DNA of 43,132 nucleotides from Setomelanomma holmii (lineage: Eukaryota > Ascomycota > Dothideomycetes > Pleosporales > Phaeosphaeriaceae): positions 1 through 43,132 of the forward strand of contig ML978334.1 in assembly GCA_010015745.1 (NCBI GenBank). The letters run 5' to 3'. This document shows, piece after piece, positions 31,712-40,376 of the stretch (position 1 is the stretch's first letter; the number at the start of each line of letters is the position of its first letter). Under the pieces are notes generated by a model, which was not told the origin of the DNA, did not search any database, and worked only from the letters and a program-made list of their open reading frames with translations. The position numbers and the translations under genes were made by a program.

Positions 31712-31877
31712 TGTCACCCTGGCATGTCGATTCACAAGGTACATATGAATTGTATCTCTCATATAACTCCCGTGACTTGCTTCCTCACCTTGGTTGTGTA
31801 TGTAAACGCTGTCTATAGCTCGCTCAATACTATAACCTTCTGCTTCCTTCATGTTTACTGTCCCCCAAAACTTGACA
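31712..31877 (+). repeat. LTR, family C, probable 3' LTR with adjacent PPT
   Basis: TGTCACCCTGGCATGTCGAT ... CCCAAAACTTGACA. In reverse complement it aligns with 23384-23552 and 28288-28454. Immediately upstream is AGGGGGTG, a polypurine tract, which fixes the sense orientation as plus and makes this the likely 3' LTR of the Copia relic. It abuts the pogo relic on the right. No target duplication found (GGGTG / CGGTA). Confidence 0.75.
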
Positions 31878-32347
31878 CGGTAAATGCCAGTCGGACAGCG
31901 TGAGACGAGATCAATACGGTTTCGGTTGATGAAACGGGTAACCCACCTCTCAGAGACGCATTTTTCGGCTGCTGCTGCAGAGGCGAGATTTTGTATCACT
32001 CTTCTTGTAGGAGGTAGGCATTGCTTATTAACGGCTTCAATATACTCTACAAGCTCCTACCCTTGTTGTGGGCTGCATACTTGTTAGCTAGTGTCCTTGG
32101 TCGCTTTTGGTGCCTGAACACCGCTGTGTCTTCGGCTGAGTGTAGATCAACCGACACCGTACCTGTCAGCATTAAGCTGGTTTACAATTTTATCTCCAAG
32201 CTCTCGCAATTTTATTGCCGCCAACGCTTTGTCCATAGCTGCCATATTGATGGAGTTATCACGTGTTGAAGTGGTTGGGTGGTTTGGTGTTCTGAGGCCG
32301 GGCGGGCGGCACGTGAACACGGGCGTCACGCGCACGGGCACGTTATA
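31878..32347 (-). pseudogene. pogo/Fot1 transposase relic, N-terminus, with possible TIR
   Basis: Minus strand from ATG 32244-32242: MAAMDKALAAIKLRELGDKI, VNQLNADRYGVG, stop, STLSRRHSGVQAPKATKDTS, further stops, then ELVEYIEAVNKQCLPPTR and WVTRFINRNRIDLVSRCPTG. It aligns domain for domain with the N-terminus of the intact pogo transposase at 17206-19125, and is cut off exactly at the family C LTR. The GC-rich stretch 32278-32347, ending ...CACGTTATA, may be its TIR. The catalytic part is absent. Confidence 0.8.
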
Positions 32348-33102
32348 GGTGCTTCCTCCGATAGGTTCAATCATCACTCATTTATGGAACACCTTCCAAT
32401 TTATGGAGTAAGCGAAGTGAACCTCGTCGTCTGCGCAGGTCAGAGTTCATCTTACATAATAATCACGTCTCACATCATTATCACCCCGTAATATAGCACA
32501 TATGGGCGCCGCATGGTGCCTCTTGTTAATGCAAGCACGCTTTACAAAGACAGCAAAGCGAGGTGCGGGTTAGCTGTTAGCCGGCAACACTTTAGGGAGC
32601 GTCCACGTAAAGCAGTCAGCTTGGCGATGGTTTTTGAGTTTGCCACAGACTCGGGCAGTGCTGTGCTATCTGGCATTCTTTGTTCTTCGGGCCTGAAACG
32701 CAAATTGCGCTCCGTAGAAGCTGGTACCAGCCTTCTGGAGCTCGCAAGGCTAGCCTTCTGAGGACCGCTCCAACGCTTCGGCGCGCAATGATGTCGGCTG
32801 CATCGTCACTTGATTCGTTCTTTCTGAAAGCTCTGAAATGTCGTGTTACACCCTGAGTGATGATCTTGCCGCGACACCTCACTCAGCCACTCGCCTCAGT
32901 CGCTCTTCCACGATACAATACCTGTTAGCCTATTCAGGTTAGTCTTATTCAGTAATCTCACTTATATATTGCCCCTCATTGTACATAGCTTGTGATAGAT
33001 CCAAATTCTTTTTTTCTTCACGCCACAACTTTGTACAGGTTTACAATACTGATGCCGTGACTGGCTCAGGTGGACCCAGCTTTCTTTGTTCGCATACCCA
33101 CC
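32348..33102. other. 5' region of the glucosyltransferase-like gene
   Basis: About 750 bp with no supported gene. The last 100 bp is pyrimidine-rich (CTTTTTTTCTTC-like near 33007-33020), as expected for a fungal promoter or 5' UTR. Confidence 0.45.
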
Positions 33103-36100
33103 ATGCCCACGCAATTTCCCTCGCAAAAGAGCCGGCTCGTCCAGGAGACCGCCGTGCAGCAATCTATGCTTCAGCAAACACAAGCTGCCATTGCCGCCCA
33201 GACCGATCCCGCAGGACCCACGAAGGACGAGGGCCTACTTCAAAATACTGATCTGATAAATCCTGATGCGACCGAGGACGACATACCCCCCCCTGCTTAC
33301 GGCGAGATCTATGGCGAGATCCGCAACGAAAAAGATGGCCTGGGCACCCGTGCCTGGGTCGCCGACGACGGCCGTGTCAACATTAGCATCAAACAGTCCA
33401 ACAGCCGTTTGTCTCATTTGCTTAATCCCGTTTTGTATCAATACGTCCAGAGTGCCCAAGATGATATCCCGCCTCCTTTCCCCTACATTCCAGCTTCTTT
33501 AGGGGGCGAGGAGGGAATTCCTCCACCCCCGCAATTGAACATCGTCATCCAGGTCGTGGGCTCACGCGGAGACGTGCAACCCTTTGTTGCTCTGGGGAAA
33601 ATCTTGAAAGAAACCTACGGCCATCGCGTACGTCTGGCTACTCATCCCAACTTTAAAGACTTTGTGGAGGAGAATGACCTGGAATTCTTCAGCATCGGCG
33701 GCGACCCCTCTCAGCTAATGGCGTTCATGGTCAAGAATCCCAGCCTGATGCCGGGATTTCGCAGTCTAATGGATGGAGATGTTGGTCGGCGAAGAAAAGA
33801 TGTTGCCGAGTATATCCAAGGCTGCTGGAGATCATGTTACAAAGCCGGTGATGGGATGAATTCGTCTGCTAGGAACGATGGCTCTTCCGAATCCTCTGCC
33901 GACAACCTTCGCGAAGAGCCTGCAGCAAGATCCTTCGTCGCCGACTGCATCATCGCTAACCCTCCAAGCTTTGCCCACATCCATTGTGCAGAGAAGCTGG
34001 GTATCCCTCTCCACATCATGTTCACTATGCCATATTCTCCCACCCAGGCCTTTCCCCATCCGCTGGCCAACATTCAATCTTCCAATGCCGACCCTCAACT
34101 CACTAATTATCTAAGTTATGCTATGATCGAACTCCTCTCGTGGCAGGGCCTGAGTGATATCATCAACCGATTTCGCGAAAAATGTCTCGGTCTAGATCCC
34201 GTAAGTTCGATCTGGGGTCCCGGAATGCTCCAGCGTCTCAAAATCCCTCACACCTACTGTTGGTCTCCAGCTCTGATACCAAAACCGAAAGACTGGGGCC
34301 CTCACATATCCATCGCCGGGTTCTACTTTCTTAACTTGGCCTCTAATTATACCCCTGCCGCTGATCTCCAGGCATTCCTCGATGCTGGTCCACCCCCTGT
34401 TTACATTGGATTTGGCAGCATCGTCTTGGACGATCCTAATGCGATGACGGAGCTCATATTCGACGCCGTAAGGAAGACTGGCCGGCGTGTCCTCCTTTCT
34501 AAAGGCTGGGGAGGTATGGGCGCGGACCAGCTTCAAATCCCCGACGGCGTCTTCATGCTAGGTAACGTGCCACATGACTGGCTGTTTAAGCACGTCTCGT
34601 GCGTTGTTCATCATGGTGGCGCAGGAACCACGGCGGCAGGCATTTCCGCAGGCCGGCCGACTTTAATCGTTCCTTTCTTTGGAGACCAGCCTTTCTGGGG
34701 CGCCATGGTCGCGCGAGCCGGCGCCGGCCCCGATCCGATCCCTCACAAACAACTTACAGCTGATAAACTAGGCGATGCCATCAACTTCTGCTTGAGGCCC
34801 GAAAGCCTGGGACGCGCCAAAGAACTCGCAAGCAAGATCGCGGCGGAGCGAGGCAGCGACATGGGTGCTCAGTCATTCCACCAATTTCTAGAGCCTGATC
34901 GGCTCCGTTGTTCCCTTGCACCATCTCGACCTGCTGCGTGGCGCGTCAAGCGTACCAAGGTCAGGTTGAGTGCTCTTGCTGTCTGTACTTTGGTGAATGA
35001 AAACCTTCTGAATTTCCAGGACTTGAAGCTCTTTAGACCGCAAGAACATTACGTCGACGAAGGTCCGTGGGATCCAATATCCGGTGGGTTTACGGCATGT
35101 GCGGGGGCGCTTGGCGGCATGATGATGGGCTTAGCCAGTATTCCTTCAGAGACATGGAAAGCTTTGTCTCCAGCTGAGCGCACTCGAAAGCAGGCTCAGG
35201 CATCAGAGTCAACAATCGTGAGCAAAAGCGAGGCATCGCATGTGGGGAAAAGATTGAATTCGTCGATTCTGCCTGGACAGGGTGAGCCGAGCTCGAGTGC
35301 GAAGGACCCTTCCAACCTCTTCGGTCGGTCAACTCCTCCTTCAACTATTGGATCAGGCTCTAATCCCGATTCATTGCACGGCGAGTCGCATGCCAAACAA
35401 GACGAGCCTAGCCGCAGTCGATTCCGGAGTCGGAATGAATCCGACTCGGGCAAGGACCTTGACATGATGCGCTCGAGTGGCATGAGCAAAGGCGCCGGGC
35501 GTGTCCTAAAGGCAATTGTACAGGCACCTGTGGATCTTACAGTGAATGCCACGAGAGGAATGCACAATATGCCTAAGCTTTGGGGAGACGATACTGTGCG
35601 CCCTCAAGAAAGGGTCAGCGATATGAAATCAGGCTTCAGGGCAGTAGGAAGAGAGTTTGGCTTTGGCTGGTACGATGGGCTTACTGGTCTGGTCACTCAG
35701 CCCTGGAAAGGCGCCCAGAAAGAGGGTACCAGTGGTTTTGTCAAAGGATTAGGCAAGGGAATCGGAGGAGTCTTGATCAAGCCGTTCGCAGGCGGCGTTG
35801 GTATCGTCGGTCATATGATGCAAGGTGTGAACAAAGAGGTGCAGAAGGCATTCGGCAGCAATGCGCAGAGTTACATCGTCGCATCCAGGGTGGCTCAAGG
35901 ACACGAAGAGTGGCTGCAGAGCTCTGATGCAGAGAAGGAAGATGTCATCGTTCGGTGGAAGCTGATCCAGAAATTCCTAAAGAAAGGAGACAGCCCTGAC
36001 GAGATGGTGAAAGAAGTTCTAGAAGCACAACGAAAGAACAACACAGGGGAGAAAGACCCTCGCCAACACTTCGGACGTACTGCGAGTTACGCTCAATCCG

Positions 36101-36921
36101 CCAAAAGTGCTGCTGGTCCGCCCCTGGGGCCCGGGCGCCCTGTGCTCGCCATGAGTGGTACAAAGTTCCCTCTGCCTCCTCCAACCATAGGCCCTAATCA
36201 ATTTCTGGAAGCGGCTGGAATAAACCAAACCATCCGACCGATAGCTCGGAAGGCGTTACCTGGAGGCGCGAAAGAGAATGCTGACGTGAAGTGGGCGGTT
36301 CCGGAGAACGTGTCTCAACTTGAGTACCAACGACGAGAAGCTGCAGATCACCGGGCAAGTCAACAGGAAATGCGTCAGGCTATTGCACTTAGCGAAGGTG
36401 AATTTGATCGAAACGCGAGCGAAGCATTGGAATATGAGAAACAGTTGAAGCGAGTCATGGCGCAGAGTCTGAAGGAACAGAAGCGAAGGGGCAGCGACAG
36501 TGAATGGGACTCGGATTCGGGTCTCGATGACGGGGAAGATGATGGGGTCGAGTGGGCAAGAGAAAGGTCCGGAAAGATGTCAGAAAAGGCGGCAGCTGTG
36601 GCCGGTGTGCCACCGAGCTACCAGAGACTCCCCCCAAACGATCAGGGGCATCTCGCTGGCACCACGCAAATTGAATTCGAGGCACAAAATCATAGAAAGC
36701 AAGGAGAGAAAACGACACGAGAGAAGACGGAAGAAGAGATGATGGTGGAGTACGTCAAGAAGCAAAGCCTCTTGGAAACGCACTATCAGAATAAAGGCAA
36801 GGGTCATGCCACAGTCCCAGAGGATTGGAACCATGAAGACTTGCAGAAGGCATTAAAGCTAAGTATGCAAGGACACGAACATGATGCGGAGTATCGGCAT
36901 GGGAAGGCTCCAGGAACGTAA
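33103..36921 (+). CDS. Sterol 3-beta-glucosyltransferase-like protein with VPS13/ATG2-like region and UIM-like motifs
   Basis: Single frame, 1272 aa from ATG 33103 (CACCATGCCC); the frame is open 33 bp further up but without ATG. Residues about 146-240: GT28-type N-terminal domain (NIVIQVVGSRGDVQPFVALG). About 436: IGFGSIVLDDP. About 503-535: HHGGAGTTAAGISAGRPTLI and VPFFGDQPFWG, the UDP-sugar binding region. About 660: RTKVRLSALA...DLKLFRP. About 797-945: amphipathic, glycine-rich repeats like the C-terminal VPS13/ATG2 region (GFGWYDGLTGLVTQPWKGA, GFVKGLGKGIGGVLIKPFAG). C-terminus: three UIM-like helices (EMRQAIALSE, QLKRVMAQSLKE, DLQKALKLSMQ). Family members transfer glucose from UDP-glucose to sterols at membranes. 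The PH/GRAM domains of Atg26 are absent. Substrate is inferred from the family. Confidence 0.9.
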   Translation: MPTQFPSQKSRLVQETAVQQSMLQQTQAAIAAQTDPAGPTKDEGLLQNTDLINPDATEDDIPPPAYGEIYGEIRNEKDGLGTRAWVADDGRVNISIKQSNSRLSHLLNPVLYQYVQSAQDDIPPPFPYIPASLGGEEGIPPPPQLNIVIQVVGSRGDVQPFVALGKILKETYGHRVRLATHPNFKDFVEENDLEFFSIGGDPSQLMAFMVKNPSLMPGFRSLMDGDVGRRRKDVAEYIQGCWRSCYKAGDGMNSSARNDGSSESSADNLREEPAARSFVADCIIANPPSFAHIHCAEKLGIPLHIMFTMPYSPTQAFPHPLANIQSSNADPQLTNYLSYAMIELLSWQGLSDIINRFREKCLGLDPVSSIWGPGMLQRLKIPHTYCWSPALIPKPKDWGPHISIAGFYFLNLASNYTPAADLQAFLDAGPPPVYIGFGSIVLDDPNAMTELIFDAVRKTGRRVLLSKGWGGMGADQLQIPDGVFMLGNVPHDWLFKHVSCVVHHGGAGTTAAGISAGRPTLIVPFFGDQPFWGAMVARAGAGPDPIPHKQLTADKLGDAINFCLRPESLGRAKELASKIAAERGSDMGAQSFHQFLEPDRLRCSLAPSRPAAWRVKRTKVRLSALAVCTLVNENLLNFQDLKLFRPQEHYVDEGPWDPISGGFTACAGALGGMMMGLASIPSETWKALSPAERTRKQAQASESTIVSKSEASHVGKRLNSSILPGQGEPSSSAKDPSNLFGRSTPPSTIGSGSNPDSLHGESHAKQDEPSRSRFRSRNESDSGKDLDMMRSSGMSKGAGRVLKAIVQAPVDLTVNATRGMHNMPKLWGDDTVRPQERVSDMKSGFRAVGREFGFGWYDGLTGLVTQPWKGAQKEGTSGFVKGLGKGIGGVLIKPFAGGVGIVGHMMQGVNKEVQKAFGSNAQSYIVASRVAQGHEEWLQSSDAEKEDVIVRWKLIQKFLKKGDSPDEMVKEVLEAQRKNNTGEKDPRQHFGRTASYAQSAKSAAGPPLGPGRPVLAMSGTKFPLPPPTIGPNQFLEAAGINQTIRPIARKALPGGAKENADVKWAVPENVSQLEYQRREAADHRASQQEMRQAIALSEGEFDRNASEALEYEKQLKRVMAQSLKEQKRRGSDSEWDSDSGLDDGEDDGVEWARERSGKMSEKAAAVAGVPPSYQRLPPNDQGHLAGTTQIEFEAQNHRKQGEKTTREKTEEEMMVEYVKKQSLLETHYQNKGKGHATVPEDWNHEDLQKALKLSMQGHEHDAEYRHGKAPGT

Positions 36922-36943
36922 TTAACGTGTTTCCCCTTTGAAG

Positions 36944-36949
36944 AATAAA
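36944..36949 (+). terminator. Polyadenylation signal AATAAA
   Basis: AATAAA 23 nt after the stop codon of the glucosyltransferase-like gene, in sense orientation. Confidence 0.55.
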
Positions 36950-37290
36950 CTTGAGATACGCAGGCTATGGCAGTAATGAAGCTCTGATGGTGTTTATATG
37001 ATACCTATTCTAGCCCCTCAAAATGCCTTAAAATCTGTACCGCGATACAGCAGCCCTTGAACAAGACTATGTCTTCTACTGAGCTCGTTGTCGTTGTGTC
37101 GTCTAGGATTTCATCATCTCTAGGGAGATCTTAGCAGTCTCTTGTTCAGACCCGCGCTCAGGGTCTAGTGATTGGTTCTTTTGAAGCTTGATATGACAAA
37201 GACACATGAAGCAGATGATTTGTGCATTCCAACCAATCGGTATGAACATGTCAAACACTATAGTCTAGTCTTACGAAGCATTCGAGATAT
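36950..37290. other. Intergenic, nothing recognised
   Basis: About 340 bp of 3' flank before the family B LTR; no gene. Confidence 0.45.
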
Positions 37291-37295
37291 ACTAG

Positions 37296-37485
37296 TGTTG
37301 CGGTGAAGTAAACAGTGCGCATGCGGGAAGAATTGAAGGATTGAACTGAGGTTGTATTGTGTGAAGTCACGAGCAGTACATATAGTTGGGGGCTGTAAAC
37401 AGCGCTAGTGTAGAGAAGGCAGTCTTACCTTACCCAAGGTGAGGTGCCACTACACAGTGAGGCAGGAGAGACTCCAACTGTGACA
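37296..37485 (-). repeat. Solo LTR, family B, with ACTAG target duplication
   Basis: 190 bp, TGTTGCGGTGAAGTAAACAG ... CTCCAACTGTGACA, flanked by ACTAG at 37291-37295 and 37486-37490. Shares long blocks with 11902-12094 (GGATTGAACTGAGGTTGTAT; AAACAGCGCTAGTG). Confidence 0.92.
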
Positions 37486-37562
37486 ACTAGCCACCGCCAT
37501 CACCAAATGCGCGCGAGCATGACATGTACCTAACATTCTCAACACCATATCTTAACGACACC

Positions 37563-37769
37563 ATGCCGTTACAAGAAGCCCTTGCAGAAGTAGACTCTAT
37601 AGTGTCTCTGGATAAGATGCTCTGTCCAAAGACTGCTGAGAAATATGGTTTTGTCCGCCGAACTTTAATCCGAGAATTTATTGGCTCTCGGGTCCTCATT
37701 AGGATAAACGCTGAGTTAGATGATGGTTTAACTACAAAGCCCCGGTACTGCGTTTCAAAGGCACGTTAG
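37563..37769 (+). pseudogene. Possible pogo-type transposase relic, helix-turn-helix part
   Basis: From ATG 37563: MPLQEALAEVDSIVSLDKML then KTAEKYGFVRRTL. The pattern ALxxIxSLxxGxK...xAxKYGVxRxTL is that of the N-terminal helix-turn-helix of Fot1/pogo transposases, but no further part of the protein follows in frame. Together with the C-terminal relic at 38960-39345 it could mark one old element of roughly 2 kb. Weak on its own. Confidence 0.4.
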
Positions 37770-38325
37770 GCAAGATGTGCACTACTCGCTTTAGTAACAC
37801 TCAGATTCACTCTACCCAGTAGAGCAGGTACTTTCTTAGACGGATTGTGATCTAGGTCCGTAGAATTTGCACATAAGACACTGGGAATGTAAGCTTCAGA
37901 TTAGCTATCATAACGGTTTGTGGCCGATTTCGATACGCAGGCTAGCGTTAGTAGGATATATGTGACGATTTACGAGAGGAGCGCACCACGTGTGTTGGGT
38001 GCTGGTGGTCTTGTGCTGCTTCCTCATCTTATCAAGCACCTCTTACCTGAGCTGGATTATAAATACGTCATGTAAACAGACGCTGCTGATGGCCTGGCAA
38101 GAGGTCATCACGAACAGAGCACAGGACAATACACAGCACATGATACTCAGATTTACTGCCCTGCGCAGTTACACACTTGACTTACTGCTTCGCGCGGTTA
38201 CCTTTTGATTCACTGCATACACTGCAACAATATACGGGAAGCTGGAGAGAATGAAATGGCCGCGAACGATCGCCTTGAGGCGCGCGAAGGAGCAGAACGA
38301 GTCTATCAGTCGTATCTATCTCGCC
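37770..38325. other. Intergenic, nothing recognised
   Basis: About 550 bp. One open frame (37990-38208) is motif-free. Probably decayed transposon DNA between the pogo and Tc1 fragments. Confidence 0.35.
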
Positions 38326-38329
38326 CAAG

Positions 38330-38534
38330 TGGCGTAGCACTGTACGACCAACCAGATCGTCACATTGGATGAAAGCGCTTGCAACGAGCGTATGGGCGAT
38401 CGCAAGTATGGCTGGAGTCCTGTCAACACACCGGTGGAATTGCCCTACAGCTTCAAGCTCTCAGAGCGATGGTTGTTATTGCCGGCTATAATAATGGATG
38501 GATACATGAGCTATGTTATTTTTCAAGGAGCGAG
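38330..38534 (+). pseudogene. Tc1/mariner transposase relic, first-Asp region
   Basis: Plus strand: QIVTLDESACNERMGDRKYG (D in LDES is the first catalytic residue), WSPVNTPVEL, FKLSERWLLLPAIIMDGYMS, YVIFQGARTS then a stop. This is the conserved DES-ACNERTGDRKYGW / SERWSILPAI block of fungal Tc1 transposases. DNA-binding domain, second Asp and third acidic residue are not found. Confidence 0.85.
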
Positions 38535-38955
38535 AACGTCGTAGTCAATCCATGACATCTTAGATTAACAAGTGTTACCGTTCTGCAGTCCTCATCCTGC
38601 ATCAAACTCAGTTCTTGTTGGTTTGCTACCATCTGAAAAATCATCAACAAACACCGCTTATGAGATATCTGAGCATCACTTGTGCCCAATTCTGGTGGGC
38701 ATCGGCCTAGTCCAATAAACCAGCGGTCCAAAGCAACAGGCCTTGTACCATCTGATCCCGATATAGTACTTGATAAGATGGCTGCGCGACATCCAGCTAC
38801 TCATGATAAGAATCCTCTATTGTCTCCTTCATCATTTCGTCACAAGAAGTGACTATTAAGACAGGTCGCACAGAATTGACATGCCCCAGAGGCGCAGCGG
38901 CTAAGCCAGGTCTATTACGAGATCACAACATAGAAACTCCTCCTCCAAGGAAGAC
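38535..38955. other. Decayed DNA between transposon fragments
   Basis: No gene. Positions 38730-38850 (VPSDPDIVLDKMAARHPATH-like reading) may belong to the variable linker of the pogo relic that follows, but this is not conserved enough to claim. Confidence 0.35.
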
Positions 38956-38959
38956 TGGT

Positions 38960-39345
38960 GGATCTTAGAGGGTATCACTTTTGAAGGCAAGCACAGGAAG
39001 CCTAGTAAGGGTCCCCCACTTGAAACACCCAAGGTTGATGGTGGAGGAGCTATTTTTTGGTCGCCACAGAGGGCCAAGGATGCTCAAGAGGAGTTGCAAC
39101 AACAAGAGTAGGCTGCACGCATGGAGGAACTCGAGAAGATGGGGGCTATGTATCTAAGACACAGAGCAAAACTTTAGAAGGCAAATGAGGCAGAAAGGTA
39201 GCGTTGAGAGCGCGCTGCGATGAAGAAACAGCGTCAGGGTCAGGCAACGGACAAGGCGGCTCGCGACCAGATTCGCGCTGCGGCGAAGAAGCTTCATGAT
39301 GCTGCAGAAACTTTCCAAAAGGGTGGGAACAAGCCCCTGCAATAA
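38960..39345 (+). pseudogene. pogo/Fot1 transposase relic, C-terminal tail
   Basis: Plus strand frame reading GGAIFWSPQRAKDAQEELQQ, stop, AARMEELEKMGAMYLRHRAK, stop, then KKQRQGQATDKAARDQIRAA and FQKGGNKPLQ before TAA. GGAxxWSPxK followed by a charged coiled-coil-like tail is the same arrangement as in the intact copy at 17206-19125 (GGAVLWSPRKLRE). At least four internal stops, several of them TAG. Confidence 0.75.
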
Positions 39346-40376
39346 TACAAGCTCCAACACAGATCGCCTATCGTGATGCCGTCACTGTAGATGTGCAGGA
39401 AGCTGCATCATCACAGGCACCGCCGAAGGCACTCTGCACCCGCCAGGTCCGCGCACCAAAGCGTGATGAATAGCCAGATATCAAAACCAAGCCTGTTACT
39501 TCTCTCTACCACGAATTCTCATGGCAAGTCCTGATCTGTGTGGCTATATAGCCTCATTTATGGGTTCGTGGTGATGTTGTTCCCTGCGCGCGCAATGTGG
39601 GGCCGCGCATACCGGTACCGGTAGACTATGGTGGGGCCGCGCATAGACTAAGGTGGTGTACCAAGTTACGGTACAGGTTCATCATACCAAGATAATCGTC
39701 ACACTTGATGGTTTGTTATGCATCCAACAATCCACGAATTTCTTTTCTGAAGGCAGAACGTGCGATTCACATTATCAGGCATTGGATGAGCTTTTCGCAG
39801 TCATAAACGTAGGACATGAAAGCAACATTGCAAGTAAGCCGGCAAGATAATAAAAGCTAACAAAATCAGGCGAATAAACTACCGTGGCTAGCATAGTGAC
39901 ATACAGAACACGTGCTGTATCAAAAAAAGTGGATTGAAAAGGACTGGGGTGCTAGTTAAAACATGGTTATCAAGAAGTTGTCAATAACACGGGTCCTTCA
40001 TAGCTTACGCTTATTGACTTCGCTTACCATAGTAAGCCCGAATTTCCTATATCCAGACATGAGTTATCTACAGTCGCCTTCAGTACTTTTCCAGCAAAGA
40101 AGTAATCAACCATAGCATCCACAATTTTCGGCTCATGCAGGGGCAATTGATCATCATTATTAGTTACGCAGCACTCAGCCTTGGAAGTAGATCCCCCCTG
40201 CTATCGTATCTGAGCTAGAGGTAATCATCAGGCTACCTCGAATTTCTCTTTTTTTCGAAGTACCACTTCTACCGCCATTTCGCATCAGGGCGTGACAACG
40301 ACAGCCCTAAACAGAAGATTTTTTGCACTCACCAAAGTCGCCGATAAGACTATTGCCTCTATCAAAAATCGAAATA
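39346..40376. other. Region upstream of NRPS, with a 15-bp direct repeat
   Basis: Contains GTGGGGCCGCGCATA twice (39597-39611 and 39631-39645), with the self-complementary CCGGTACCGG (39612-39621) between; perhaps the decayed end of the pogo relic. The last few hundred bases before 40377 should be the NRPS promoter, with no adenylation-domain remnant in it. No other gene. Confidence 0.5.

Noticed and set aside
34960..35019. GTCAGG...TTCCAG, a possible 60-nt intron in the glucosyltransferase-like gene
   Set aside because: The translated segment (VRLSALAV...LLNFQ before DLKLFRP) matches what the family normally encodes here, so it is exon.
37524..37769. An intact 81-aa gene
   Set aside because: The pattern is a transposase helix-turn-helix fragment and the frame ends without the rest of the protein.
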